Origin: Linum tenue
Lineage: Eukaryota > Streptophyta > Magnoliopsida > Malpighiales > Linaceae
Direction: 5' to 3'
Assembly (NCBI GenBank): GCA_946122785.1
Contig: CAMGYJ010000011.1
Coordinates: forward strand, 23,871,007-23,935,006
Length of the DNA: 64,000 bases
Shown: positions 43,821 through 57,604 of the stretch, piece by piece
Numbering within the stretch: position 1 is the first letter of the stretch
How the letters are laid out: the number at the start of each line of letters is the position of its first letter
The notes under the pieces: generated by a model
Seen by the model: the letters and a program-made list of their open reading frames with translations, nothing else
Told to the model about the DNA's origin: nothing
Database searches by the model: none
Position numbers and translations under genes: made by a program

Positions 43821-46115
43821 ATTTATTAACGGGTAAATTTCACGGTTTGATCACTGGATTTACCAAAGAGTGTCATGTTTAGTCACTAAAAATATTTAAT
43901 TCAAATGTTGGTTACTCGAATTAGTAAAACGATCCACGTTTGGTCATTCTCTGTTAGTCTCTGTCAAACTCTGTTAACGGAGTACGTTATGTGCTGACGT
44001 GGCAAACAAAATCACCTAATGAGCGTAATTTAACCTGAAAATGATGAGACACGACCAGGCACGTCACTCCAACTCAACCCCCTCTTCCCTTCTCCAATGT
44101 CTAACCCTTTTCTTCCCTGACCTTTCCCCTTTCTTGCTTCTAACCCTTCTTTCCTGATCCTGCCTATTAACAGAGTTAATTTGTCCATGTGTCACACAAA
44201 CCACTGTTCATGCTCCACATCAACCAAAATCACGTTCAATATTTGATGCTCTAGATATTATTAGATCATGTAATAAATGTATTTGTCTGTATACATCTTT
44301 TATACGCTTATAAATACTCTGTACATTATCAATACAAAGAAGAAGCTTGAGTTGGCTTTCTTACACAAGAATCAGCGATCCCTCCAATTATCTATTATGG
44401 TATCAAAGTTTGGATTTGATTCTTGTGAAGGGAAGCCCAGGAAGAAGAAAAGAAAGAAAGAAAAAAGATTCCGCTGTTGAGTTTCTAAACCATTCTTGAG
44501 TTATAACCTTTTGCATTCCTCTAAAATCCTTCATCCGTCTGTCAACCTTCATCCATCTGTTATTTGAGTCCTAGCCTTCTTTGGTCCTTTGTTATCTCTG
44601 CATCCATTTCCTAGTTTCAAGCTTCCAGAAAAAAGAAGAAGAGAAAAATAAATCCTTGTTTCCAGTCAAGTTCACTCACCGAGTCTCCACTTTTCGTATA
44701 TGTGTGTTGAAATTCCCTCTTCCTTAGTTTAGAAACTCAAAATCCATCTCATGTCCTCTGTTTTGACGTCAGCAAGCCCCTCCAAAACAAACTTTGTTTC
44801 TCCACTTCTGGGTCTCGTACGCTCTATTGCCTCTGTTGATCTGCTTTGTCCCCACCGTCGATCCCGTCACCTACTGTATCTATATCCCATCTATTCTTCA
44901 TATCTGCCCACCATAGCCAAGTCTCCTGCTCTTATAGCTCTGTATCGCCATCCGTTGCTGTTGTCTGTTGCCTACCGCCATCTCTTAGTCTCCTTGCTAC
45001 CCGTCTTCGTCGGGTCTCTCTCTATTGTCGGGCAAGCCCTTGATCTGCTTCTCTCGTCGACCTTGTGGCAATATGCTTTGTTGTTTTCCTGGCTTCCAAC
45101 ATAACACCAACAATCTATTTATTTGTCCAACCGCAACTGCTCTAGCTGTTGCTACTGCCCCGTCGCAAGCTCCTCGAGATGTTATCCCGGGGTATGGCGG
45201 AGAAAGGAATGAATTAAAAAAATCAGAAAAGGGTAGATCTTTTTGCTATCTCGAGGATACCTGCACAAGAAAAAGCAGAGGAAGCAAAAGTTATCTTCAA
45301 CATCTAAATCTTAATTTCTTTGCCTTTATTAGCCACAAGCCCACAACAACCCAATTCCCATTATTTTCTCTCTAGTCCCACCACTAGCTTTTGTGTTTCT
45401 TCCCACACCACACGTCCATACCACCTCCGTCTATCCTTTGGCTTTGTAACTTTGTTTATTCCATCACCACATACTCTGTTTTCGAGATTTTTTCTAGGAA
45501 TAGCACCATTTAAAAAAATATCTACAAAAATAATATTCAACCCACACAAATTCCAAAAATAGCACCATTTATAGAAAAACGCAGGCGGAAGAAGCGGTTA
45601 TGTAGAAAACGCAGGCGGAAGAAGCGGTTTACAGAGAAATCGCGTGGGGAAGGCATGGTCTCCGCTAGGACAGCCTGGGAACCGCCTAGGGAAGCTGTGA
45701 TTTCATTAACCGTTGGATAAGGGAGCGATCCAATGGCCGAAGGGCCGGTTTCTCACCTCAGTTAACGCAAACCGTTCTCTAGGGAAGCAATTTATGTGGT
45801 ATGAAAATTACAAAACCGCCCCTACAAGGGGCGGTCTGAGTCTTATATAAACCCCCTCCCCATATCCATTTTTTCACACCATAACCCATTCCTCTCTCTC
45901 TCTAAAATTATCTTTCTATCCATTCCCTCTCTCCCCCCCCCCCCAAACCTAGGAAATAGTGGTCTGTTGGTTGCGACTAAGTCTGATCTGCCATCAGATA
46001 ACATTTATTTGGTTTTTCCTCAAAACCTGTCGAAACTCTGTCCGACTTATTGAAAAAATGGATGATGGTTCCAATTGCTCTTGAAGTGTCGTATGCACCA
46101 CCTGTGGGACCACTT

Positions 46116-46520
46116 TCAGTCTGGATCCAACCCTAAGATGACAACTCTGATCCCGGCGTGGCGATCAGAGATGATTGTCAAGTTGGTCCTCATAGTGACG
46201 TGGAGGTGTATTTGTCTGAAGAACCATGCATAGCTTTCGGTATTCTCTCCCTCAACAATGGCGAAGGCTAAAGGAAAGACTTGTCTGTTTGCATCCGCTC
46301 CACTGGCAATCAGGAGACAATCCTTGTACTTCCCGGTAAGGAATGTTCCATCCACTTGCATCATAGGGACACAGAAGCCAAAACCATCAATAGATGGCTT
46401 GAATGACCCAAAAAGACGTTTGAAATGACGTTTGTTACCGGGCTTGGCGGCTGGATCTCGTCGTCTTGATAACCGGGGGGAAACTGTGTCAGGGTTAGAC
46501 GCCTCCAATGCCAAAATCAA
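46116..46520 (-). pseudogene. MULE-B transposase, catalytic MULE domain (copy 2)
   Basis: The same 134-codon fragment with VDGTFLTGKYKDCLLIAS and ISDRHAGI. One substitution (VPRM to VPMM) precedes the VDGT motif. Truncated as in copy 1. Confidence 0.85.
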
Positions 46521-47860
46521 TCTGGAAAGGAATGCATATGATTCTTCCTAGTCATCAAAGGCGGCGACCATGGCTTTCTACTTTCCATGCCACGCCTCTT
46601 ATAGGTAATAATATATCCATAACGACTAGAAATGTCAGCGATGATGGCTTTCACCTTCAGATCAGGTTGTTGCTTAATTAGATGCTTGATAGATGCGACA
46701 AACACCCTAGATTTCAACTGTCGATGGCCTTGGGATGTTATGGATGACACACATGTGTGAGTGTTCACCGCACGGGATATGATCCAATGGCCGATTCTCT
46801 TGCTGTTGATGGCCCGGATCCTAGCCTTGCATCACTTGTGTTGATTTCAGCATCTAACTATGGGCCTCTTCGCATTGGAATGAGTTGTGAACCATTCAAA
46901 ACTCTGTCATTGCTTCAGTCTTAATAGCATGCCGCACCTCCTTTGTACCAAATTGTTGGCAATTCATAAACCCAGTGAGTGGACCCCATATTGGCACCTC
47001 TGGTGGCTCCATGTCGGCGTCGACATACTAATTCTCATTTAGACTATGATTGTAGTACGAAATAGGTACACGGTCATGAGACACCTCATCATCATCTGAG
47101 TCTGACTCTGGGCCTGAATCATCAGCACCTTCAAGAGGGTCAGAGTTGTCTGCACTGACATTGCCTTCTTTTTCTTCGTCGGAATGGTCGCTAACTGGTG
47201 CTGGCAGGATATCTTCCACCTGATCCAGATCATGAAAGGCCCTTCATCAGCTCCGTAACGGTAGTTGTGAAAACTACCGCTGCCTGAATGGAAATTGTAC
47301 TCGGGTTGTTACTGGTAACCTTCTTGTTGGTCGTCCTGGTACCGTTGGACTTCTTCTTCATATGATGGAAAGGACTGTTGATGACCTTCACCTCCTTCTT
47401 GGTACTCATGGTCAGAATGGGGATCATGGTAAGCGTGGTAGGGATGATCTTCATATAATCCACTTCCACGATGGATACTAGATGTTTGGCCATCTGCAGA
47501 ATGACCTCCATCGCCTTCGACCATCTCGGTGAAAATGAACATCTCTGCTTTGGAAAGATTATTGTCGTTCAAAAATTCGACCATGGCATCTACTTCATCC
47601 TGAGTCGTTATGAGAAATTCCTCATGCCACAATGACCCCCCTTGTCTGTTTGGATATCGATACACCATACGATCTACTCTTCTCGTGCCATCCATGCAAG
47701 TAACCTTAGTACACATTTGATGAAGCTCTTCAAGCATCGGTCTCGTAGAGACGGTAATTTTATGAAAATTACCACCGACGTAACGTACCCCCTTTCCGGT
47801 CTCTTCCGTGTAACCATTCCACTGTAACCCAAGCATGAACTTTTGGAATGCCATCTGCAA
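46521..47860 (-). pseudogene. MULE-B transposase, N-terminal half (copy 2)
   Basis: As in copy 1, but the acidic segment 47219-47028 is open here (MEDILPAPVSDHSDEEKEGN ... ISYYNHSLNEN) because the TGA of copy 1 is TCA. A single-base loss near 46596 shifts the frame downstream of SRYGYIITYK. Still broken between segments. Confidence 0.65.
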
Positions 47861-48622
47861 TCAAACCGTAATTCAGTTATTACCATAAAAATCACAAATC
47901 ACAATAAAAGTAATACAAAATAAACTTACGAAGTAACGTTAATTGCAAAAACTCTAAACCGTAGGGTGCACAACAAACAATTGAAGACGAATAACGAGAG
48001 CAGTGAGGAACCGAGGTTCTCGGAGCTGCCTTTTATAAGCAAAATTTTGATTGAAAATCGCAGAGGGAGGGAGCAGTTTTCAACTGCCATGCAGACCCAC
48101 ATCTCTAGAGCCCCTGCATGGCGACATGTCGGGTGTCGGGAAATTTGGACGACATACAAATCACAAGTGGGGTGCGGTTTGTCTGTCGGCAAAGCAAACC
48201 GCTTGTAGGTTGAAGACCTAGGAGCTGTCCCTCATCAAGCGGTTTCTGCTAGGTCAGCCACTGGAACGCCTTCCCTAGCAACGGTTTTTGCACAAAAAAA
48301 ACGAACCGCTTCTTCAGTCTGCGGCTTCTAAACAAACCGCACCTTGGGCTTGCTGTTTTCAATAAATTGTGCTATTTTGTAATTTATGTGGGTTGGGTGC
48401 CATTCTTGTAATTTTTTTAAAATGGCGCTATTTCTGGAAATTTTCCTTTTTTCTTCCTGTTATTAAAGTCCAGTCACCTTCTTTCCTTCCTAGACAAGTT
48501 TATTTACCATATGATACCTAAAATCATGAAGTTTTACTGAAAACACGCCCAAAGTATTTCATCAGCAAATGATACATCTTTGAGATGTTAGTCCTGTTTT
48601 CGTACTAATGTCCTCATACTAA

Positions 48623-48816
48623 GTATGCCCCATATCACCGGGGAGGTGATCAGATACAGCTCGTCACCAAGGAGGTGATAATCAAGAAGTTCAAATCTGC
48701 ATATTATGTATGCCCCTTGTCACTAGGGAGGTAATCAGATTTACAACTCGTCACCGAGGAGGTGATGGTCCAGAAGCTACAATCTGCATACTATGTATGC
48801 CCCTATAACCGGGACT
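48623..48816. repeat. About 86-bp tandem repeat with hairpins (copy 2)
   Basis: Equivalent of 20411-20605, same number of units. Confidence 0.85.
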
Positions 48817-49190
48817 GTGATCAGTTTACAATTAGTTCTACATTCTTCATCATGGCATCTTCATCATTCCAGTTTTTCATGCTCAGATTCATCATGGTCA
48901 ATTGGAAAACTCTAGTTAGAGTCTTCATCCCCATCTAGAGTTTGAGAGGGGGTGTTAACAGAGTTAATTTGTCCATGTGCCACACAAATCACTGTTCATG
49001 CTCCACATTAACCAAAATCATGTTCAAGATTTGATGTTCTAGATATTTTAAGATCATGTAATAAATGTATTTGTCTGTATACTTCTTTTGTATGCTTATA
49101 AATACTCTGTACACTATCAATACAAAGAAGAAATTTGAGTTGGATTTCCTACACAAGAATCAGCAATCCCTCCAATTATCTAACACTCCC

Positions 49191-49615
49191 CACCACTTCT
49201 TCTCCCCCACTCCTTCCTCCGGCAAAACACAAGCCCCGACAACACATATCTTCCTCTCCCCCGCTCCTTCCTCTAGACTCAAATCCCCATCGGGACAGCT
49301 CCTCCATGACGGGATGAACACTAAAAGCATCGATGCTGCCACCCTCCGATCTCGAATCTCACCTCTGCTTTCATACGGGAAGAAGACAAAGAAGGTGAGT
49401 AGCTAGTGGGGTCAGGTGGAGCAAGTGCTTCATGCTCTGCATGCTCGCCATTCTAATCGTTTCCATCCCAGGGAATTTCGTCCCCGCCGTCGTGGACTGC
49501 GCCGAGGTCATCAGTAGTGACCCACTGATCACCGATTTGAAGAATCGCAGAGCGATGTCGAGGCATGGAATATAGCAAGCCGAGAGTTTTCTCTTGTACA
49601 ACCCGCCTCTTATCG
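49191..49615 (+). pseudogene. Unidentified exon-like fragment in MULE-A (copy 2)
   Basis: Equivalent of 20979-21404. Here the first half reads into AAGAAGGTGAGTAG, creating a consensus donor GTGAGT where copy 1 has GCGAGT. The hydrophobic second half is the same. Confidence 0.4.
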
Positions 49616-50931
49616 CACTACAAAAAAAAAGAGGTTTTAACGAGGGGAGAAAATAGTCATTAAAAGGCCAAAAACCCTCGCCAAAAGCTTTTGACGACGG
49701 GAAACCTCCTCTCATTATAGGCTTTGCCGGTAAAAGCTAATAACGACCGGATTCTTTCACCCTCTCGTTAAAAGCTTTTACGAGAGTTTCATTTCCCCTC
49801 GTTGATGGTTAACTTTAAAAAACCCAAAATCTTGATAAATTAAGTTGTAATTAATGTTCAAGGTGTCCTTTTTCTTTTTGATTGTAATTAACTCAATAAT
49901 GTCAAACTTTGTCATCGGTATAATTTGCCATTTTCATCCAACTAGTCCTTCCACAGTTCAAACACCCATTCTTCCGAACTTTATTCATAAGGCCATAGCT
50001 ACCGCTTACCATACATCTTCAAGTCATAAAATCTCAAATGTGCAGCATTCAACCAAAACAAAACAAAAAAGCAAACCCGGAGAAGAACGAGAGGATATGA
50101 CTTCGTCATCTTCATATCTAACCAATGGCGCTCTTCTTAGATCTATTTTTATCGAAATTGCATGTCGATATGTGGAACAGAGGGAGATAAAGGAGGGTCT
50201 GTTGCAGGCAGGATGAGACCTGAGGAGTATAAGCAACAATCCTAGTGTCGGAGGGGTAAAATATTAGACGGAAGATCAAGCTCATTTGTTTTCACATCTA
50301 GAAATTTAGATGGGTCTAGACAGAATACAGAGCTCACGCCATATGGGTCTTGTATGATTTGGAGATGAGTAGATCCGGTGAGGCGTATGGTGGGTATGCC
50401 GTATAAAGAGGCGATTAGATCTGAAAAGGAATCGAAGTTGTCATAGGATAAGGAGGATTTTTCATCTGGGATTTGGGAGAAAAAATAGAAGAGAGGAAGA
50501 GGAAAAGGAAAAGGAGGAAGAAGAAATTTTTGAGGTGGAGAAAGAGAGAGGAATCCTTTAATACTGTAATTAGTATTTAGTAATTGGGTTTGCTGGACAA
50601 AGACGAAAAAGTCAGCCCTCTTTAAAATTTTGCCGCTAAGTCCAAAATGGTAGCGGGCTCCAAATTTCAAACAAACTAATTTGGCGGACAACAAAAGTAA
50701 TTTTTCACAATAAACAATAATGGATTTTTGGCAGTCATGATTAGTTATTTGGCAGTATCGAGGGGAATAATATATCAATAAGGAGAGCAAAATTATCCTC
50801 TCGTTAAAAGATGACGTTTTCGGTCTAATGCCGATAGGATGTGAAGTTACTAGTAATAGGCTCCTTTTAACGAGAGGATTGCATCCCCTCGTCCAGATTC
50901 CGGTCGTTAAATGCACTTTCTTTTTGTAGTG
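49616..50931. mobile_element. Non-autonomous CACTA element (copy 2)
   Basis: Same CACTACAAAAA / TTTTTGTAGTG ends and AACGAGAGG-type subterminal words as copy 1; one A longer at the left end. Confidence 0.9.
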
Positions 50932-51568
50932 TGGGTTGGGTTTGGATTTTGGATTACACAACTCGTAGAACCCGACCCAACCCTTGTTCCAATTACTGGT
51001 ATGAGTTTGTATCCAAAAAATATTTATGTCGTATATAGTCATACTTATGAGAAAATTAAGATATTTTGCCATGTTTTTCTCTTATGGTCACCCTAATCTA
51101 ATGCATTATTCGGCTTAAAGTTTAGACATAAAATTTAATATAGCTATGATTCATGTAATTCTTTTTCTTGTGTACAATTTTAATAGAATAACATATTATG
51201 GATGTGTTCATTTGTAACCTTTTTAGCCTATTTCAACAAATGTCGTGAAAAAAACTAGGCATAAGTTGAAGTAAATCAAATTTTATTAAAATTCAAACAA
51301 CATTTTTGAATTTTGATACCTTTCACCTCGGTTTATTCATTAGAATTTTTAATTAGTTATAAAATATTTTTATGATGTAGAATAATTACATATTTTGTGT
51401 TGGGTTGGGTTTTTACTTTAAAATATCGCCAACCCGACCTAACCCAATTAGAAACAAACCGTAGGGTTAGATTTTTTTTGGATGGGTTTAATATTTTCCA
51501 AACTGTAGTGCATGGGTCGGGTGATTAAAATGCCTAAACCCGGATCACCGGACCCATGTACACCCCTA
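50932..51568. mobile_element. hAT-like remnant (copy 2)
   Basis: Equivalent of 22720-23356. Confidence 0.5.
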
Positions 51569-51875
51569 GCGATTATGTTTGCCACTTCAACATGTAACGG
51601 ACTCTATTAATGGAGTTGGACGGAGACTAACGGAGAATGACCAAATATGAACCGTTTTACTAATTTGAGTGACCAAATTTGGAATTAAATAATTTTAGTG
51701 ACTAAACATGACCTTTTTTTAGTAAACCCGGTGGCGAAACATGAAATTTACCCATTTATTAATTTATGAGTTAATAGCATTCTTCCGGAACTAATTATAA
51801 TATTTTTTTATAATGTCTCATAAACTATTTATTTCCTAGTATGGTTCCTAAATTTTTTATTTTTTCCTAATATAA

Positions 51876-53128
51876 TCCTTAGTGGATTTTTTCCAGAAAT
51901 AGCAATGTTTAAATAAAAAATTATAAAAATAGCACACAGTCCCGAAAAATTCCAAAAATAGCACCATTTTTCGAAAACCGCCACCCCACCACGCAGTTTA
52001 CACGAAAACCGCTAGGTGGGGCGCGGTTTTCGATGAAAACCGCATGGTTACGGGCGATTTTGAAAACCGCACGGGTGGGGGTGGTTTGGTCCAAAACCGT
52101 TGCCAAACCCTGCGGTTTGGTCCTCAAATTTTTTTTTTGAAAATCCTAACCTAGGCGGAAACTTCAAACGAACGTATCTTTGTGCTCGGGTATCTGATCG
52201 TCGTGATTTGTTTTTTATTTCGCATAACTTTTCGAGATCTTGCAAGCCACAAATCGCTTGTCCCGCCTTCGTCCCGAAAAAATATCGTTTGCTACCTCGA
52301 ACGAGCTTTTTTTCGATTTCTTCATACTTTGGACGACCATAACTTTGTGCTCCAAAATCCGAACGTCGTGAAATTTTTTTTCATTTCGCATAAATTTTTA
52401 AGGAATACAACTTTTATCATAGCCATAATTTCGAAATGTACGTGGATTACTGAAAAGGGACGGTAAAGTTATTCCCAAAACCCTGTATATCCAATAATTA
52501 TTCATGTTTTAAAAATTTCTTCCTAGGAAAATTTGTAGTCCTTCAAAAGTTATGCGAAATGAAAAAAAATTCATGACGTTCGGATTTTGGAGAACAAAGT
52601 TATGACTGTTCAAAGTTATTGAGAATTTTTAGCTTTCAAGGACTAAAACTTTGTCAATATGTAATTGTTTCAACAAAATAGTTGTAGTTTGATGGTGTAG
52701 TTGTTGTGTTAAGTTTAGTTAACTATTTATATTATTACAGTTCGAACCACCACCTCCACAACATGTTGCTTTTTTTAATCTTTACTAAATAAAAAGATTT
52801 AATATGGGATGATGGTGTTTTGAAGCAAGGACCTCTTGCATACGAGGAACAACTGAACCAGTTATGCGAAGATCACTTATTGTGATTATTTGAAAGAAAA
52901 AAAAACATTTATTACAAACCGCCCCGTGGGGTTGCGGTTTGCACCCAAACTGCTCTAGCCCCATGCAGTCAGCAAAACCGCCCCCTACCCGTGCGGTTTT
53001 TGTTGAAAACCGCACCCCCACCCTGCGGTTTTCGAGAAAGGGTGCTATTTTTGAAATTTTTCGGGACTGAGTGCTATTTTTGAAAAAAAAATTAAACAGT
53101 GCTATTTCTAGAAAAAGTCTGTCCTTAG
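51876..53128. mobile_element. MULE-D (copy 2)
   Basis: Element 51883-53121 between TCCTTAG repeats, with the same AAAACCGC arrays and internal inverted sequences. Confidence 0.8.
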
Positions 53129-53601
53129 CCTTCAAAGTTTGTTTGTCTCCATTAAATTGGGACTACCCAAGCATTGACACAAGGTTTAACCCATGAGTTT
53201 CACCCTACAATTTCTAATCAAAATCAACAAATAAGTCTATCTTTTGTCAAAACTAAAAGTTGGATTAAAATAGCAAGGGTAACTTTGTAATCACATCACT
53301 TTTTGAATGAGTCCGCGCCTATCTGTATGTCCAGTGAGAAATTTGGTCTCTATTTAAGATAAGATTAGCAGCCTTTTAACAACAAGGACTATAACAGGAA
53401 AATATTTATGTTTGAAGGACTATATATTAGGAGAAAAAGTACAATGATCATGATAGAAAACCCTTGATAATTCAGGCTCAAATATACCATTAACTAATTC
53501 ATAGACTTCTTGGTCGAGCAAGTGGATTGAGGTTAATGGTTCAATCATTTTAGCCTGGTCTAGCCCGGATATATGAAAAAAGTCATTATATCGTTCATAC
53601 A
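53129..53601. other. Spacer with small minus-strand frame (copy 2)
   Basis: Equivalent of 24918-25390. The 60-codon minus-strand frame (53602-53420) is unchanged in protein sequence. Confidence 0.3.
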
Positions 53602-54353
53602 TTTATAAATTAGGTAAATACCATGTTTGGTCACTAGGTTTACTAAAACGTGCCATGTTTAGTCATTGAAAAAAATTAATATCAATGTTGGTCACTCGAA
53701 TTAGTAAAACTGTTCGTATTTAGTCACTCTCCCTTAGTCTTCGTTAACACTGTCCCTCTTCCGCCATGCATCCGCCACTCCCACGACCCGCCTACTTTCC
53801 TCCTTCTCCAACCTCGCGGCTTCCAAGCCCAAGCTCAATATCGCATTCCTCTTCCTCACCAACACCGATCTCCAATTCGCGTTGCTTTGTGAGAAGTTCT
53901 TATGCCCTCCCTCGGCGAAATCGCTCTACAACATCTACGTCCCCATCGATCCGACCGTCAATGTCTACAAACCTCGCAGAGTCTTTGAAGGAAAGTTCAT
54001 TGACCCGAGAAGTTTCAGGCTCTAACCTTGCCCGTGAAGAGGAACAGAGAAAAGGAGGGAGAGAGAGGGATAGAGGGTTCGGTTCATAGGTTGGTTGGAT
54101 AAAAAATTGGGTTGGGAAAGATGACATGGTGGGTTGGGTAATGTGGCGGGTTAAAAAAGGGTGAGTCAGCAAATCTGTTAGTCACTTAAGCAATTCACTG
54201 ACGGTGTTAACGGAGACTAAAGGAGAGTAACTAAACGTGGACCGTTTTACTAATTCGTGTGAATAACATTGTTATTAATTTTTTCCAGTGACTAAACATG
54301 ACACATTTTAGTAAATCCAATTACCAAACATGGCATTTACCCTTCATAAATTA
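53602..54353. mobile_element. MULE-C Pack-MULE-like element (copy 2)
   Basis: Element about 53613-54342 with the same near-identical flanks and inverted ends as 25402-26132. Confidence 0.8.
53762..54025 (+). pseudogene. Captured GT14 glycosyltransferase fragment (copy 2)
   Basis: Same frame as 25551-25814, reading KPKLNIAFLFLTNTDLQF, SLYNIYVPIDPTVNVYKP and VFEGKFIDPRSF before TAA. About 80 residues, no catalytic part. Confidence 0.7.
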
Positions 54354-54509
54354 TGTTAAACTTTATCTGATATATGAGTAATAACATGTACATTACACCA
54401 AAACAACTGTTCGTATTTGGATCAAACATATAGTGAAAATTCAAACACACTTATATAACATCAATATTCAAATGTTCAAGCAGAGAACATTCTGAAAAAC
54501 TGTATTGAA

Positions 54510-55931
54510 CAGCAAGTGTTACCTCAGGGCCGATAATATGCCATGCTGATGGAAAGAAGCACGCTGGAAAACCGTCAGGACCAGGACGCTTGTCCCCCTC
54601 TAACCAAAAATTGTACTCTTCACTTCTGTCGCAGTTACAGGCCTAGTTAAATCTGTCTGCTGGGCTTCATCTAACCTTGTTTTATGTAAATCTCGAATCA
54701 CTTCAACGCTGACTACATCAACTTCATTGTCTTTTTTCCCTAATAGATTATGATAAAATGAATCTAAAATTTGACAAATACCTTCAGTATCAGTGATTCG
54801 CTCTCCAAGTTCATTCAGTAATGAACTTATCATATTTTCTTTTTTCTTTGTTTTCACTGAGCGATGAAAGTACCTGGAGTTCGAATCACCTTCTTTTAAC
54901 CACACCTCTCTTGACTTTTGCCTAAGGAAGGATTCTTATGCCTCTTTAAGTACTTTAACCTCATCATTTAGTTTAGACTCATTCTGGAAATTTTCAAATG
55001 AAGGACTTCGAAGAGCCTCAGCTTGAGCCAGTAACAGCTCGTGCTCCTTGAGCTTTACTCTTTCTCGAAGATCAGAATGGTCGTCTTTATTTAGCTTCTT
55101 CAATAACCTCTTTAGAATTTTGAGCTTCTTACTAACCCTAACCACAAGAGAACCTTCAAATTCAATGATCCATGCATCCTTTACCAGATCCCAGTATTTC
55201 TCATGCTTCATCCATAATTAGAAGAACTTGAATGGCTTAGGCAATGATTTGATAGCACTATATGTATTTACCATCACTGGACAATGATCTGACACTGATG
55301 GATTCAGAATATCCACAGTACTCGAACTAAACACATCAAGACATTTACAATTGACAAATGCTCTGTCTAGTCTCCGAACAATTGGATTCCCATTTTGTTT
55401 ATTTATCCATGTGAACCATGGCCCTTAAGCTTCCTCAATATCAAACTGCAGCTGTCTGAATTCTTGCATACTCAAACTGGCTACTGGTGAATTTGAGGCT
55501 TCATTTGGATCCCCAATTGCATTGAAATCTCCCATTATGATCCAAGGCCCAGTTTGCACTTGTAATTGCATGAAATGACGATATAATTCCCTTCTCTCAG
55601 TTTCCTCATTTGAAGCATAGACAACTGTAAGAAAAAACACATTACTAGAGCAGACAAGAGCATGGTTTAGCTGCTCTGAACTATGAAGAATACTAACCTT
55701 CACATCCGATCTCCACACAAATCCAATTTTACTCATAATAGAGGCGTTACCTGCTACCCTCTTCTCCCATCCGGGAAATCTGTCTTCTACCAACTTTCCA
55801 GCCTCATCAACTTTTACTCTTGGTTCCAATAAAGCTACAATATATATGCTATTCTTATTTACTACTAACTGTACTGCCTTATTTTTATTCGAGGCATTGA
55901 AACCCCAGGTATTGCAGGAGAAACACTTCAT
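54510..55931 (-). pseudogene. LINE-C ORF2 (copy 2)
   Basis: Starts MKCFSCNTWGFN at 55931 (Phe to Cys against copy 1). Endonuclease boxes VALLEPRVK and IIMGDFNAIG are intact, with the same stop after DIEEA (55425-55427). Connector pieces at 55211-54936 and 54905-54600. A few amino-acid changes (for example GMCQILES to GICQILDS) show neutral drift. Confidence 0.8.
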
Positions 55932-57117
55932 CTATGCTTACCACCCCTATCCCCTTTCCTCTCGGCAGGAACAACAATAGGATTTCTCTGCTTTTTTGCC
56001 TGACTACTCACTGTGCTCCATGGTTTTTTTCCCTGAGTTTCCAAATCAGGAGCAGCAGCTATGGGAGGTTGTCTCCCAAATTCTGATGAACTAACTCCCA
56101 AGGCTCGTTGAAGAGGAACTTCCGGGGTTCCAGTTGTTACTAACGATCCCTTGACTACCTCAACAAAACTCACAACCTGAGCTTCATTTTCTGGGAGAGG
56201 GACCTCAGTAGAAATCACAGTACCAGAATTTAGACATTTCACATCATGTTGTCCTAAAGGAGCAATATCTTCTACAACTACTTCACTAAGCAAGATCTCT
56301 TTACCTTTACTTATTTTCGGACCATTAATCTCCGCCTCTGCATTTTCAATTTCTTCCACATGCCTAATCTTAGGAATCCACCTCTTGCCATTGTACTCAA
56401 TTCTAGTACAACTATGCCCATAAATCTCACAATCGAGACAAACAAGAGGTATATTAAGGTACTCCACTTAAATATTAAAGGAGGGATCATCGTCTGGATA
56501 CAACCTGACTTTCTCTGGTAATCCACAATCAGCAGCCAGATTGACACAAACCTTAGCAAACCCAAGCTGATTACCCTTCCTTGTCGTCTGGTCCATCCAA
56601 ACTGGGGGGTCCAATTGTACTGGCCACCTGTTCCATCACTTCAAATGAATGGTAGTCTAAAGGAATACCCCAAATTCGAACCCAAATAGGGAGCACCTCA
56701 ATGATTGGGGCCACTAGTTGAATCCCTGGCTACCATTTTTTTGAAGAAAATTTGGTTTCCATGGAAGTGCCATTGCCCAGACTAGAATACCCATAAGCTA
56801 GTCGTTATTGACGGAAATTGAAACACAAGAAGACGTGGATCGAAATGAGAGAATCTCACCGAATCATCTTTACCCCATAAACCTGTCACCCACGGCTAGA
56901 GAAGCCCGATCTTGGGGAGAGAACCTATAAACTGCCCAATCAAGCAATCCTTCCACATTTCCTCACCCATCTTCTTGACCTCGCCGGGTAGCCAAAATCC
57001 ATTCTTGATCTTTTCCGAAGGGCGATATCGCATCTTGTTGGCAGGAGCAACATCAAAAATTGATGCCCAAGTCACCGCTTCCCCCATCGGAGCAGTTGTC
57101 GACGTAGAGGCCGCCAT
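55928..57117 (-). pseudogene. LINE-C ORF1 (copy 2)
   Basis: MAASTSTTAPMGEAVTWASI at 57117 to a stop at 56896, then the zinc knuckle CLDCEIYGHSCT and tail 56467-55928, ending GGKHR with TGA overlapping the ORF2 ATG. Two fewer G in the run near 56605 than in copy 1. Confidence 0.75.
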
Positions 57118-57416
57118 GGCGGCAGAAGAAACCCTAACCAGGAGCTCTGATCGCGAAGTGAAAGAAGAGAGAGAAGAGAGCGTTTTTATTGCTTACTAAA
57201 TTTGTAGGTTCGCTTCCTCTCCATCCCTTTGATTTGTATTTTTTTCTTTTATCGGTCCGATCGATTCGAAGGAATCTAGATTTAATCTGATGTGGGTTTT
57301 TGGTAAAGATTTTCATCAAAAGCCCCCACTGCCTCCACAAGGGAGAGCAGAAGATGCAAAATCTGTGTATGGTGCTTCACCTGTGCAAATCAAATTCAAC
57401 TCGACACATGAATGAT

Positions 57417-57604
57417 GGGATGGGATTAGGTGCTAATCCTTATAGGGGTTAGCACCGTGATAACTAGCAAAAAACGCTACTAAAAACAACGAAATCACTA
57501 CGGATTATTATAAAATCAATACAACATCTAAGCTAAATCACTACTAACCCTTGGTTAGGACGGTGCTAACTCTTGTACAATTAGCACCGTAACTCCGCCC
57601 ATGA
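57417..57604. mobile_element. Short inverted-repeat element (copy 2 of 29208-29395)
   Basis: Same GGTGCTAA / TTAGCACC ends. Confidence 0.6.

Larger units (their letters stand above)
45487..48446 (-). mobile_element. MULE-B (copy 2)
   Basis: Same inverted ends and AAACCGC arrays as 17272-20235. Limits good to about 10 bp. Confidence 0.75.
44160..49190 (+). mobile_element. Copia-like LTR element (copy 2)
   Basis: LTRs 44165-44397 and 48953-49185, primer-binding site at 44398, and flanking CTGCC/CTCCC. Contents as in copy 1. Confidence 0.85.
43821..51762. mobile_element. MULE-A with nested transposons (copy 2)
   Basis: Element 43830-51753 with the same ATTTATTAA target duplicates (43821-43829, 51754-51762), long inverted ends and the same internal insertions at identical points. 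Confidence 0.9.
54480..57204 (-). mobile_element. LINE-C (copy 2)
   Basis: Equivalent of 26270-28995, with the same missing 3' end. Confidence 0.8.
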